A stretch of 64,000 bases of DNA from Okapia johnstoni. Lineage: Eukaryota > Chordata > Mammalia > Artiodactyla > Giraffidae. How positions within the stretch are numbered: the first letter of the stretch is position 1; each line of letters starts with the position of its first letter. Below are positions 1-13,100 of this stretch, piece after piece. The translations under genes were made by a program, and so were the position numbers. The notes beneath the pieces were generated by a model. The model saw nothing but the letters and a program-made list of their open reading frames with translations, ran no database searches and had not been told where the DNA came from. The stretch is taken from NCBI GenBank assembly GCA_024291935.2, contig CM044326.1, positions 32,549,948 through 32,613,947 on the forward strand, in the 5' to 3' direction.

Positions 1-971
1 CGTCGTGATGGGAATGTCCCGCTCCTGTTAGCAGACTCATCGCGGTCTGCATTTGGCCTCCCAAGGACCCTTGCCCTGCCCGGGGACCTCCCCGCTGGAA
101 AGAGCCCGGCCGCAGTGACAGCTTCCATAGAAAACCATAAAAACATAGATCATTTGTCTCCAAGTGCCCACAGCAAATGCCGCATCTGTAGGCAAAATGA
201 TACAAAAATACGAACCTAAGAGAAGCTTTACGAAGCCCTCATCCCCCAATTTGTGTGTGTGTGTTGGTCTGTTTTGTCTTTTTTGCTTGTGGTTTTGGTA
301 AGAATTCCTGCCGTGGAAGAAGGCGCCAGCTGCCTTCCGTTCAGCCCTTGGGCACTGCCCTCCTGGCGACCTCAGGACAGAGCAGCTCCCCGGGAGGGAG
401 AGTCAGCCACCCCCTCCCAGAAGACCCACCAGCTCCAGGCTCGATGAGAGATCAGCAGAGAGAACACAGGGAGGGACTGCAGGCCCCTGAGGCCGGCTCT
501 GTCGAGAGGAAACAGCTAGGAAGGAAAAGGAACCCTGACCTAAAGCAGAGCCTGGCGAGCCCAGGGCTGCTCTGCCGCATGGAATCGCTTAGCTGTACAC
601 AAGGCGTGACCCGATCCCACAGCCAGTCCCGCGGCCTTGGGACGGCCACAGGCACCGCCCAGGGGCGCACTGTGCTGGTGTCCCGAGTCCTTAGCACCAA
701 ACGCAGAAGGAGAGAAACCCAGTCCAAGGTTAAAGGCACTTGCGTCACAGTCCTCCATGTCCTGCACACTCGCTCCTCCGCCCGCGGGCTTGGCCGGCCC
801 CTCCCGTCCCTCACGCTCCATCGCCTCCAAGACCGCCCACCCCTGCCCCGTCCCGCACGGGACCCTCCACATCCTCATCTCTCCGACCCCTCAGCACATC
901 CTCGCTCCATCCCACGTCCCACCCTCAAGGCCCTGATGCCTTGTCCTCTCCCCTGGGGCCCGTGCCCAGCC
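1..971 (-). other. KIF26A: KIF26A 3' UTR / downstream flank
   Basis: Immediately 3' of the KIF26A stop. No minus-strand AATAAA or ATTAAA is visible in this stretch, so the transcript end may lie outside the window or use a non-canonical signal. The part 250-970 is GC-rich without recognisable elements; 120-240 is an AT-rich island listed separately. Confidence 0.5.
120..240. promoter_or_regulatory. AT-rich island downstream of KIF26A
   Basis: About 120 bp of AT-rich, non-repetitive sequence in a GC-rich setting. It could be conserved 3' UTR or an enhancer-like element. No coding potential is seen. Confidence 0.25.
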
Positions 972-1153
972 TCATACGTCCACCTCCTGGGGCCCCGGGG
1001 TGGCAGTGGGGGCGGCAGCGCTGATGTCGAAGCACGTGACCATCATGACGTGGGCCTTGCAGAGGTTCACGCACTGCTCCAGGGCGGCCGTGGCGCGCTC
1101 CAGGGCTGCCAGGTACTCGGCCGACTCGGGCTCCAGCCCCGGGTCCACCTCGA
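972..1153 (-). CDS. KIF26A: KIF26A last coding exon (15) with stop
   Basis: Acceptor CACAG|TCGAGG, 182 nt. It encodes [40 protein letters not shown] and the C-terminus GPQEVDV, followed by TGA (974-972). The frame is intact. Confidence 0.95.
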
Positions 1154-4100
1154 CTGTGGGGGCGGGGGGCGGCAGCGGAGAGCCAGTGAGGCCGGGGTCC
1201 CCGCAGGGCCGAGGAGATGCCTCCCCGCCTCCCAGCCAGCGGGTACCCCCGCCAACCCTCTGGGCCCAGGGTAAAGTGGCTGGACCAGGGCGCTAGGCGG
1301 GGCTGGGAGTCCGGGGTCCCCAAGTGGGGCTGGGTACTCACACTGCTCCAGCCAGCGGCCCGGCTCCAGCATCAACCGGCCCTGGGTCTCGGCCAGCTCC
1401 CCACGCAGCAGCTCCCGCTTCGCCTGCACCTCCCTCAGCCGCTGCAGCCTGCGCTCAGCCAGCCGCAGCCTGGCGCTGACGCACACCGGGCCCTGGGCCA
1501 GGGCGGGGGGCTGCTCAGGCCTTCTCTCCAGGGCTCCAGCACCCCAGCTTTGACCCGAGCCCCACTCCACCCTCCAGGTCTGGGCAGGCACATGATGGGG
1601 CCTCCGAGGTGAGCAGGGGTTAGGTCCTGCCCCTCCCTCACCGCCCCACTCCCCACCCCCATGGGGCTCAGCCCATGGACCCCAGAGGCCCAGGATGAGC
1701 ACCACGGCTGTGGGAAGGCCCCCACCCAGCACAACTCCAGGGCAAAAGAGAAGTGGCCACGGGATGCCTCCACTCCCCGCCCATGCCCAAGACGACCATC
1801 AGGGGACGCCAGGGGCTCAGGCCCAGCGAGGTCGTTCCTACCTTCTCCAAGCTCTGGGAGGGCTGTGGACGAGAGGGGACGGTGAGGTTGGCAGGCTGCC
1901 GGTTGCACCAAGAAGCCCCCCGCCCTCCCAGCGCCGCCCCCTTCCGCCCCCACCTCTGCCAGGCCCTCCCTGGGGGGCAGACGGCGTCGCTGCAGGCGCT
2001 CCACGTCATCAATCTCATACACCTTGATCTCAAAGGGCTCCTTCAGCGCGCCGGCCAGGGGTGGGGGCAGGTCCACCCACTGCCCGGGGAGGCTGGGCTT
2101 GCGGCTCAGGGCGGCTGCATCGGGCAGGGGGGCCGGGATCAGCCGTCGCCGCTGCAGACCTGGAACACACAGCCAGGTGCTGGGCATGCAGAGGCCAGAC
2201 CCCCAGCCCCTAGCCTGGCCGCGGGTCTGACGGGCAGAGCCCACAGGGGCCCAACCCCCAAAGGCTCAGCCTCGCGCTGGCAGGAAACCCTGAGCAGCCC
2301 TGCCCCATGGAACAGATGGACTCCGGCCGCCCCTCTCCAGCACCTCCCGCCTGGACAGCCACACCAGCCTCCCCACACAGCAGAGCCTCAAGGCCACGAC
2401 CCTCGGCCTCTGGAGGTCAGCCCTGAACACCCTGACGGGCCGCACAGCCTCCTAACTCACAGGCGTCTCTACTTCCACTGCCCCTGGACAGACCCCAAAG
2501 CCAGGCCCACACTGGCACCCGCACGTCTCCTGGGACACCCCTCTCTACCACCCCCGCCAGCCTCTGGCTTTCCCACGCACCTTCATTCAGAGTGTGCGTG
2601 CCTCCCTCACAACGCCCCCGAAAGTGTCCGCCAGTGCCCAAAGCCCCCAGCCACACTCAGCCTGAGAAACAGCCCACCCTAGCTGGGTCCACAGAGACGG
2701 GGGTCCAGGGGACAGACACAGGGGGCTTCCAGGCAGCCAGCTGGGTGCCAGCCGCACGAGCAGCTGGCTTGGTAGCCCCCAGACCCCCGTCCTCTCCCAG
2801 CTCTGCACCCCTTGGCAAGGTGACCTCGGGGGGCCCACCCTCACCAGCCCGCTCCGACAGGATGGGGACCAGCCTCAGGGCAGTGCAGGGGGCCTAAAGG
2901 GCACACGTGGGGTGCATTTACAAACTGCAGAGGGTGGGGCACGCCTATGCCCTCGGCCTGCGTCTGAACCCGTCAAAGGTGCGGAGACCCAAGGACGGAA
3001 GGGCAGATAAAACCCAGGAGGGTCTGGGAACGCAGGGATGGAAATCCCAGACCCTCATCACCCCCACCTCAACGGTGTCACTGTTAATGGAACAGTATAG
3101 CCTGTCTCCCTTCCTGGCCCATAGGGAGAAGGTATCTGCTCTACCCTTCCCCACCCAGTATACCCGCCTCATCCAATCAGCAAACGACCCACAAGGCCCC
3201 CATCCTGCTCCCTGAACCCTGGATATAAAAGCAGACTAAGGACCCCTGTTCAGCGTCGGCTCCTCCCTGGAGCTGGCCCGCTGTTCTAACAGCGTCTCCC
3301 GCTCTAATCAACTTGATTTCCCTCTCTGTCTCACGTCTGGAAATTCTTTTCCAACCCATGCCCGGACCACGACAAGGGGCTGCCTGCACCTGGGACCCAC
3401 CAAGGGGGTGCCCAGCGGTCCAGGGAGGCCCGTGGCCGACACGGACACCCACCTGTGGCCCTCTTCTTGGGGGACTTGAGGCTGCGGGAGCGGGCGCCCG
3501 GGGAGGCGGCCCCGCTGTCGCTCATGGAGTCGGGGGCCGAGGAGGTGCTGCCCGTGGCCTCGCTGTCCCGCAGGACGCTCTCGTAGCCGCTGCTGCCGCC
3601 GCTGTGGTAGAAGAGCGCGGTGCGGCCCATGGCGGGCGGCAGCTCCCCGCTCAGCACACTGCTGTTGTCGCTGCCGTGGCCGCTGCTATAGCGCTGTGGC
3701 CGCCGGGGCGCCGTCACCTTGCTGTACGGCGAGGGTAGCGCCGGGCCGGCGGGAGGCCGCTCCTCTGACACGTTCACGCCGCTGTCGTTGCCGCTGTCCG
3801 AGTCGGCCGAGCCCCAGGAGGGGCCGCCCCGGCCGCGGGCGCCCCCGGCTGCCAGCTCATGGACGCGGCTGTGGGTGGCCCGGAGCGCCTGCTTGGTACC
3901 CATGATGGTACCCCGGCTGGTCTTGGCCCCGACGCCGGGTGCCGCGCGCGCGGGGCTGCCCTGGGACCCGTCACTGGGCCACAAGGGGCCCTCCCCGCCG
4001 CGGGGACCAGCAGCTTCGCCGAAGAGCCCAGGGCCCGGGGCCCGCCTGCTGCTGCGCTGCGGCCCTTGCTCCCGCTGCTGGGGGGCTTGGGGGCCCCCGC

Positions 4101-7100
4101 GCCCTTGGCGGGGCTGCTCCTACAGGCGGGCGCGGGCCCAGGCGTGGGGCTGGTGGGTGGCACACCCAGCCGGGGAAACAGTGCGGGCTGGCCGGCTAGG
4201 GGCTTCCCTGGCCTTGCTGCTGCCGTGCGCCAGGCCCTCGCAGCGCTCCAGAGACCCGTGGGCGGCGGGGCGGCACGCTGCCTCTGCCTTGCTGGTCCGG
4301 GCCTTCAGGCTGGACGTGGCCCTGGGGATGGAGTGGTCAGCCCGGCCACCAGGCCTGGCCTCCCCGTCCCCTCGGAGGAAGGCAGCAGCCGTGGGCCAAG
4401 CTGGGCTCCCGGCCTGGGGTGAGGACGGCCCCGGGCCGTTCTTGTGCTCCAGGCTGGACTTGCGCACAGGGGGGGCTGGGGGGGCCATACCGCCCGGCCT
4501 TGCACACAACCCCCCCTTGGGAGCCGCACTCTTCTTGCTGGCGGGGGTGGGCCTTGGGGCTGCCCAGGCAGGCCGCTGCCTCCGCCGGGGCATCCCCGAA
4601 GGAGGCGGGGGGTGTGCTCACCCCCAGCGTGGTGGCCCCCCTCCGCAGGGGTGGGATCGGAACCACGACTTCCGGCCTGGGGGCCACCCTGCCCACCTCA
4701 CAGCCATCCACCACCCTCCGGGCACAAGCCAGCATTGGGGCTGGGCTGGGGGCGCTGCTGGCTGAAGCCAAGGGCGGTGGCGGGCCACAGTCGTCGGCCC
4801 GGAGCAGCCAAGGGTCCTCGAAGAGGCCTCCAGGGCCAGGCGGGCCCGCGGCCAGTCGGGGGCAGCCCACGCGACCGGCTGCGGAGGTAGTCCTCCGTGT
4901 GCGGGGCAGGCTGGAGTGGAGGGTCTGTGAGGGGGCCGGCCCCCTGGGAGACACGGCAGACGGCTCCCGGCTAGGTCGGCCGGGGGCTGCCACGGCCTCC
5001 TCCGCAGGACGAGGACCCCGGGCGGGCCCAGGACTGTCCAGTCTGCCGCACTCTGAGCGCTGAAGGCCACTGTCCTCCGGGGAGCTGCCGTCTGGGACGG
5101 AGGAGCCCAGCGAGGGGGGCCCTGCCGGCACCTCGGGGCCGAGGCTGTCGGCCGTGCAGACGCTGCCCTCGCTGAGCCAGGAGCTGCCGGATGAGCTCTG
5201 GCCGCTGCCCGCCCAGGCCGCCCCGTCCAGGGCTCCCCCGGGCGGCGGGGAGGTGTATGCGTCAAACTCGTCGTTGATGCTGCTGATGATGCTCACCGGC
5301 CTCGAGCCCGAGGCCAGGGCTTGCAAGGAGCAGTCACTGCCGAAGCTGGCCAGGCTGGAGGGGCGCCCGGGGCCGGCGAGCCCCCCAAGGGACAGCTCCT
5401 CCACCAGCGTGAACACCAGCTCATCCTCCCCGTTTAGCTCCACAGGCTGCTGCAGGGTCACCGTGGTGGTCAGCAGGCCCCGCTCCAGCCGGTGGCCATG
5501 TGTGGGCAGGGAGGGGTGCTCGGCCTGCCCACTCCTGCCCACAGGGGACGTCCGTACCACACCCGCACCATCGCCCCCGCCAGGCTCCTCGGAGGCCCCG
5601 CCAGCTTCCGGCCACCAAGGCGGGGGCGGGGCCGGGTTGGGTAGCGGCCTCCCGCCTCCCGCCCGCCATGGCCTTATCTGGCATGGGCAGCTCAGGCCTG
5701 GAGCTGCCCTCCTCTCTCTGGTCAGCACCAGCCTTGGGGGGTTCCAGGGCACCCTGCTGGGTGTCTGGGTTGGGGCTGCTGCAAGGCGTGCTGGCGGCCA
5801 GCGGAGCACCCACGGGCGTCCTGGGGGCCGCAGCCTCAGGCGGCGAGGGTTTCCTGCCCTTGCGGGCCGGGCCGGCCTGGGCCCCAGGGGGGCCCTCGGT
5901 GCTGGGGATGCAGCTCAGCCGCTCCTGCAGCTCCGCGAAGGTGCTGCAGCGGAAATGGTCAGCCTCGCGCGGGCCCGGGGCGGGGCAGGGGTGGCTCAGG
6001 GCGGGGATGATGGGCACGAAGTCGGGTGGGCCCTCGCTGTCCGTGAGCTCGCGGTCCGACAGCGCCGTCCCACCGGGCCCCACATAGATGACCGTGTCGC
6101 AGGACTGCTCACTGCTAGAGGAGTAGTCGGGGTCGCCGGGCGAGCTGGTGGCCAGGCGGTCAGGGTCTGGGGCCACGGCGCGTGGGTGGAAGGGGCGCAG
6201 GTGAGGGGGGCGGCGGGGGCACGGCCTTCCTCACACGAGCTGTCCCCGCCGGAGGAGCTGGACGCGTACTGGGGACAGAACAGGGCCCCCTGAGTGGCGT
6301 CCCGCTGCCCCCTCCCCCCCAGCACCCCCAGCCGCAAGCGCCACACTCAAGGGACGGAAGTGACAGTGTGGCCACCAGTCTCGTCCCCCACAACACCAGC
6401 ACCAGCCCCACACAGAGGATCTTAGGTCCCCAACACAACCAGACCTTCTCAGCAACATCCAAGCACATGGTAAACCAAGTCGCATGGAGACGAGGATACG
6501 CCCTCGGCACACAGAGTGTTAAGTGCAAACCCAGGGTTCAGACCCAGGGCCCGGGCCCCAGGGCGTGCCCTGCAGGACCAGGCCTGGGAGGGTACAGGCC
6601 ACGGAGGTCCAGCGGGCTGCCCTAGCCACACGCCTACCCGGGGCCGGGTGGACAGAGACCAGGCCACCACAGCCCCCAGTGTGAGCCATTCCAACTCTCC
6701 TGGGGGCAACCGTGGGCATCGACCCTGCCTCCTCCAGGGCACGAGGGGTCCCAGCACCACCGCCACACAGGCAGGGGCCCAGGAGGTGAAACCAACCTTG
6801 ACCTTCTTCCTGCGCAGACGGTGGACACGGGCAGCCAGCTGCACGGTGCTGAGCGTCTCGGCATGGCGCGCCGGCGCGTCAGACACGTGGGCGATCATCG
6901 TGGTGCGGCAGTTGGCAGTGGCTAGGGTCTCCCGAAGCAGTGCGGTGAGCCTGTGCTCCCTGGGGGCCGGGGGGTGAGGCTCAGAGGCTGAGGGCCTGGA
7001 GGCGGTGCTGGGGGACCACTGGCCGTGGGGGCTGCTACAGGGCTGGAGGGAGGGAGTAGGGCCTCTAGCTGGATCAGGGCCGTGCCTGGCCCCCGGGTCA

Positions 7101-10100
7101 GGTCTGACATCTGCCTCTGGCCCCCCGGGCCCTGGGCAGCAGGACCCCCTGCCAGCCCTAGGGTAGCAAAGCCGGTCACACAATGAGGAAGACAGCACAG
7201 AGGGGTGAGGGGCCATGGACACCCTGGACACGTCTGACGCGGGCTGGGCCGGTTCCCCAGGCCCACCCAGAACCCCACACTTACCTGTAGGGCACGTGCT
7301 TGGCTCCACTGACCAGCGCCAAGATGACGCTGCCCAAGGCCGACAAGGACAGGGGTGGGGGGCCCCCGGGGGCCTCTTCACAGCTGCCCAGGTCAATGAG
7401 GTGAAGGCGGCTTCGGCCTCCGGACACTGAGACCACAGGGCGGGAGGTGAAGGCTCAGCCCCAGGGCCTCCGGACCCACGACGCCCAGGACTGTCCGGGG
7501 CAGAGGGCGCCCGACCCCACAACGCAGGCGCGTGGCCACCTACTTCCGCCTCTGCCACACTTCTCCACGCGGTACTGGTACACGTGCAGCGTGAAGAGCA
7601 CGTGGGAGCCTCCCCGGGCGTCCTCGCGGGCGGCCAGCGCCGCGTCCAGGTAGAAGGCCGCCTTCTCGGCCGTGGGCGCCCGCAGCTCACTCTGGTTCTG
7701 GAGCTGAGGACGGACGGACATGGGGTCGGGGCCGAGCCGTCCCCACAGCTCCCTCCCCCCAGCCCGCGGCCCCACCCCCCAGCCCGCGGGCTCCCACCCC
7801 CCGGCGGGGTCAGCGTACCTGCGCCCCGCATGCCAGGTCCTCCCGCAGGTACACGCCCCCGGGGACTGGGTGTCCTGCAGGCTGCCGGAGGCCACCTCGG
7901 CCAGCAGGTCCCGCAGGCTCTGGCCCCGGCCGCACACCTCTACGGCCGAGACGCGGACGGAGAAGCGGGCGCCCGACCTCTCCCTGCGCTCGTCCATGAG
8001 CCTGAAGAGCCAAGAGATGGCGCAGGGCACGACGCCCAGGCTCTGCGGCGAGCTGTCCCTCCCGATCATGGTGTAGGACTTGCCTGCGGGCCGGCGGATG
8101 GGCGCTCAGAGCCAGCCGCGCTGGCGGCCGCATCCCTGGCCCAGCCCAGCGGCCTGCTCTCATCTGCTCCACAGCCACCTGACGTCCAGGCCTGTAGTCT
8201 CGGCTTCTCTCCCCTGCCCATAGGGGACAGGCCCAGCCCCAGAACCCCCCAGAAATGGCCTCCAGAGACTGCAGAGCGGGTGGTCAGGGGCACTTACCAA
8301 GGCTTGCGTGGCCGAAGGAAAAAATGCAGCCATCAGCCCCACTGACCACCGACTGGAGCACATCGGCCACGGTGCCTGAGCAGACCTCGGCCTGCAGGAG
8401 GGGCACCGAGTCAGGCCACCACCCTGCCTCCTGCCTCTTTCTGTCTCATCACACGCAGACAGTGAGTCCACAAGGTGGCCAGGAGGACAACAGGACCAAA
8501 GACACAGAGATCTCCACGTGGACACACAACACACACAGACCGGACACAGACACACATACACTCGCAGCATGAGCCGACAGACACAGCTGACAAGCACACA
8601 CAGTGCACACGCACGCACACAGAAGTCACACTGCCATTGTGGCCACGCTGGGCACACACCACACCACACACGTGACCACAGTGGGCACACACCACAGCAC
8701 ACACAGGATCACAGCACGCACACACCACAGCACATGTGTGATCGTGGCACACACACACCACAGCACACACATGATCACAGTGAGCACACACCACACCACA
8801 CACATGATCATGGTGAGCACACACCACAGCACACATGTGATCATGGCACGCACACACCACAGCACAAGCATGGTCACAGCACGCACACACCACAGCACAC
8901 ACATGATCACAGCACACACACACCACAGCACACGTGATCATGGTGCGAGCGCACCACAGCACACACGTGATCATGGTGAGCACACACCACAGCACACATG
9001 TGATCATGGCTTGCACACACCACAGCACACGCATGGTCATGGTGAGCACACACCACAGTGCACACATGATCACAGTGGGCACACAGCACATGCATGATCA
9101 CAGAGGGCACACACCACACCACATGCGTGATCACAGAGGGCACACACCACACCACATGCATGATCACAGCACACACACCACATGCATGATCACAGCATGC
9201 ACACACCACAGCATACACATGATCACAGCGGGCACACACCACACTGAACACATGATCGTGGCGGGCACACACCACAGCACACGTGTGATCACAGCACACA
9301 CCACAGCACATGTGTGATCAGAGGGCACACACCACGGCACATGCGTGATCACAGCACACACACACCACAGCACATGCATGATCACAGCGGGCACATACCA
9401 CACTGCACAGATGTTCACAGTGGGCACACACCACACCATACAAGTGATCATGGCAAGCACACAACACAGCACATGCGTGATCATGATGGGCTCACACCAC
9501 ACCGCACGTGTGATCACAGCACGCACAGGACACACAGAGGAGCATCCCGGGGAAAACAAGCTCCTCATGGAAAGCTTCGGAGGGTGGGATCTGGGCCTGA
9601 GAAGCAGCCCGGAGCTGGTGGACACACATGAGGGTGGGGAGGCCAGCGGGGAAGGGGAAACACAGCCAATCTGCCCAGCCGCACCCAACCCCTGCACCCG
9701 GGCCTCCTCTCAACGTCTCCTGCCTGCCCTGAATGAGAAGGGGTACAGGTCTGACCATCTCCTATCGTCCTGAGCTGCCAACCCACCCCGCCCGAGGCCG
9801 CCCCGCCCCCTCACCTGCTCCGAGTCCTGGGGAAAGACCGCGTCGAAGGCAAACATCTTGGGGACAGCAGCCGTGGGGGCACGTCGGGGGCCCGTGGTGC
9901 CCGGGGGCCCAGCAGCCGGGTCGTAGAGGGTCACTTGCTTCTTGCGAGGGTCTACCTTGAGGAAGGACGTGGACTCGGCCGAGCGCTGGGCCCCCTGCGC
10001 AGGCCAGATCCGCAGCATGACCTTCACCTGGGGAGGCGGGCGGAGCGGGCCTCTGAGCGGCACTAATTACAGGGCAGGGGCAGCCTCGTGCGAGTTGGGA

Positions 10101-13100
10101 CAGTGGGCCCGGCCGGCACGGGGTCCCCGCAGCAGGAATGCAGCATCCGCGCCCCAGCCCCAGGCGGGAGCACATCCCACATGAGGTCAGCGAGGCAGGG
10201 AGGCCTGGCGGGAGGAGCATGCCAGCACAGATCAGGGAGCCTGCGGAGGTGGGCACAGGGCGGACAGAGGAAGCAGACCCCAGCTGCCCCAGTGGGCAGA
10301 GAGAGAAGACAAGGTCGGGACCCAGAGGGCACCCCCGCGACTCGGGGGTCCTCACACCCTCTCGCTGGCCCCGGTGCAGAGCCAGGACCAGGGGAGTAAG
10401 CCCCAAGACCCAGGCCTTCGAGAACAGAGTCACCTGCACGGGCTCCCCCCTCAGCTCTGCCAGCTCCTTGGCCTCGCCAGCCATTACAGCGACCCACCCC
10501 CAGGCCTGCGCAGGCTTGAGAAGGGAGGAAACGCACTCAGAGAGGTCCACTGTCTCACCTGCGTCACAGCCTGCGGGGAGGTCTCCTGAAATCCCAAACC
10601 CCAAATCTGAGGGTGGAGCGAGAAGGGGAGAGAGGGAAGCAAGACGCAAGACCTGGGCCCTCATCAGAGCCTCAGGCGTGCTCCTGAGGGCATGTCATCC
10701 CCTGACCCCCTGCTCCCGTGCCGTGGGTGGACAGGGGTTGCCCCTGCACAAGGCCCTCCCCACACCCTCGACTCCTGACCTCGGGCAGGCTCTGCACACA
10801 GCAAGGTGCAGCCCCAAGGAGAGACAGCGGTGCTGCTGGCGATGGGGGCCAGAAACTTAAGATGCAAGAGCCCAGAGCAAGTTGCACTGCAGACACCCCA
10901 AAACCTGCGAGCTGCCCCAGATGAGCTCCCCACCCCCCAGGAGAAAGGATAGACCCTGGCTTCTGCAGGAAGACACCAGCCTCGCTGAAACCTCCGATTT
11001 CTCCACCACAGTGTAAATCAAATTACCAGACTCATCTCAGAGCCAGTATTTTTCACGGATTTAATTGTAAGTGACAGATACATAACGCCGGCAAAATTGG
11101 TTTACCGTGGGTAGTTCGTGCGCGGTGCCACCGACGCCCCTTCGGCATGTGGCAAATTGACATGCAAACCGCTCCGCTAAAGAGAGGCGGTCCTGGGGGA
11201 GATGCGGGGAGAAATACTCCTCTACTGAGCTCCTCCAACCCGGGCTCCATTAGGCGAGAATCGATTCTTTTATTCCCTGACGACACGAACAAAACTACTT
11301 CATTTCCAAACGCTGCTGCCAAGCAGACGAACATGTGCACTTCCCAGTAATTTTTGGCAATTTTTTTTCAGCGTGAACTCCAGGCCACTTCGGAGCCAAA
11401 TGTGTTCTGCAGATTGGAGCGTGTTCCCGCGGGGTCCCCACCACTGTGGCAGCTCCACAGCCAGGTCCTTGTCTGTGAGGGCCTTTCATTACCAGGGGAA
11501 ACCACAGGGTCTCCCCACCAGACAAGCACATCTCCCCCTAAATGTTCAGCTATTGCAAAGCGCCTGCTGAGTAGCTGCCAGGTAGGGAACAAATACATTT
11601 TGCATAAAAAGGGGCTTCCACTCCTAAGAGGGGGCCCAGGCGGGCATGGGGGAAGGGGCCGTCTTCTGTAATTCCTCACGATGATGAATTATCTTAAGTG
11701 GCACATTAATGTCAAGAATCGAGCGTAATCTAACTTCTTTTCTCTGACAATATTAAATGCCTTTCAGGAGGCATTTCTGACTATGTGATATTCGTGCAAA
11801 TAACATCATCCAGGGAGGCAGGGAGGAGGGCCTGGCGGGGGAGGGGAGCAGGGAGAGGGCTAAGACAGCTGGCCATGGGCTTCCTGCCTCCAGGGGTGGG
11901 GGTCTGCTGGCGGTGGGGTGCAGGGAGGGCAGGGGGAGGCCTGTGCATCCCAAGCAACAGGGCAGCAGCAAGAAAGCCAGGTCTGTGCCTTGAGGCTCAT
12001 CAACCCTCCAGCTGCCCGGCCCCACAGGGATGGGCCCAGGTCAGAGCCAGGCCCAGAGTGTTTAGAGCCCCTCCCACACGGCCAGGTCCCTCTCCAGACC
12101 CAGAGCAGAAGCCCCCTGGGGCGCAACCTAGGCAGCACGATGGACTGAGCCCAGGGGTGTGCGTTCAGGGGGTGTGGGCCTCTGGGTGCTGCAGAGGCCG
12201 GGCCCACGGCCTGCGTGGGAGGTGCAGAGTGGGCTGAAGGGGTCCATCCTCAGGGTCGGCGTCCCGCCCTCCCCCCGCCTGCGACGGCACAGAGCCCCCT
12301 GCACTAAGGTGCTCACGCAGCCTGACCCGGGCCCAGGGGCAGTCACAAGCAGCCCAGACGGGGCCCGGCTGGAAACCGTCTCCACAGAAGGGACAGGAGC
12401 TGAGAGCCGGCCGGCTGTGATGGGCAGGGCCCTTCACGCTGCGGGCCTGGCCCCCCGAACCCTGGGAGGGTTCCCACTCAGCTGAGCACCCCGTCCCCTG
12501 TTATCGTGTCAGGATGCAGTGGGGCTTTGCCTGGACTCTGGCAAGCCGAGGGGTCCCAGCCATGCCCCTGCCTTGCCTGAGAGACCAGGCGTGGGGGTTC
12601 CTGCAGTCAGACCCCAGCCCTGAGTCCCAGAAAGCCCTGGTCGCCCCACCCTACTCTGGGAGTGGCCGGTGCTCCTGGGACTCCCCCCACCCATTTCCCA
12701 TATCACCCCTCGCCTCCAGTCCCCCAGGCTCCCCGCTGCCGTCTGGAGCGTCCAGGCAGCCCTGGCCTCAGTCAGCCCATCTGGACACAGATCCCCCTGG
12801 TCCAGCCCCAGAGAAGGTAGCAGGGTCTCTCACTGCCCACTCCCCCAGGGCACACATGCCCAGACACCCCAGCCTCGTCCCCCACCCCAGGGTCACCGCC
12901 GACTCGGGGTGGGGCCTACCTTTCCAACACTGCTGGGGTTGTCCTTGGCCTTGGAGGTGGCCCTGAGCAGGCAAGGGGGTGCGGGGGGCGGCCACAGCTG
13001 CAGGACCCCGCTGAAGTCCGTGGGGTAGGTGGAGGCCCGGCGTGGGGCGGGGGGCGGCGGCGGGGGCGGTTTCTTGCGCTTGGAGGCCAGGCTGAGCTTC

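Noticed and set aside
4337..5809. 490-codon minus-strand open frame as a stand-alone gene
   Set aside because: It is the middle of KIF26A exon 12 in one of its shifted frames.
8411..9317. Long open frames with repeated WCV/HTHHSTH peptides on both strands
   Set aside because: They arise from the 33-bp VNTR (a multiple of three) inside a KIF26A intron; there is no start context, splice support or protein family.
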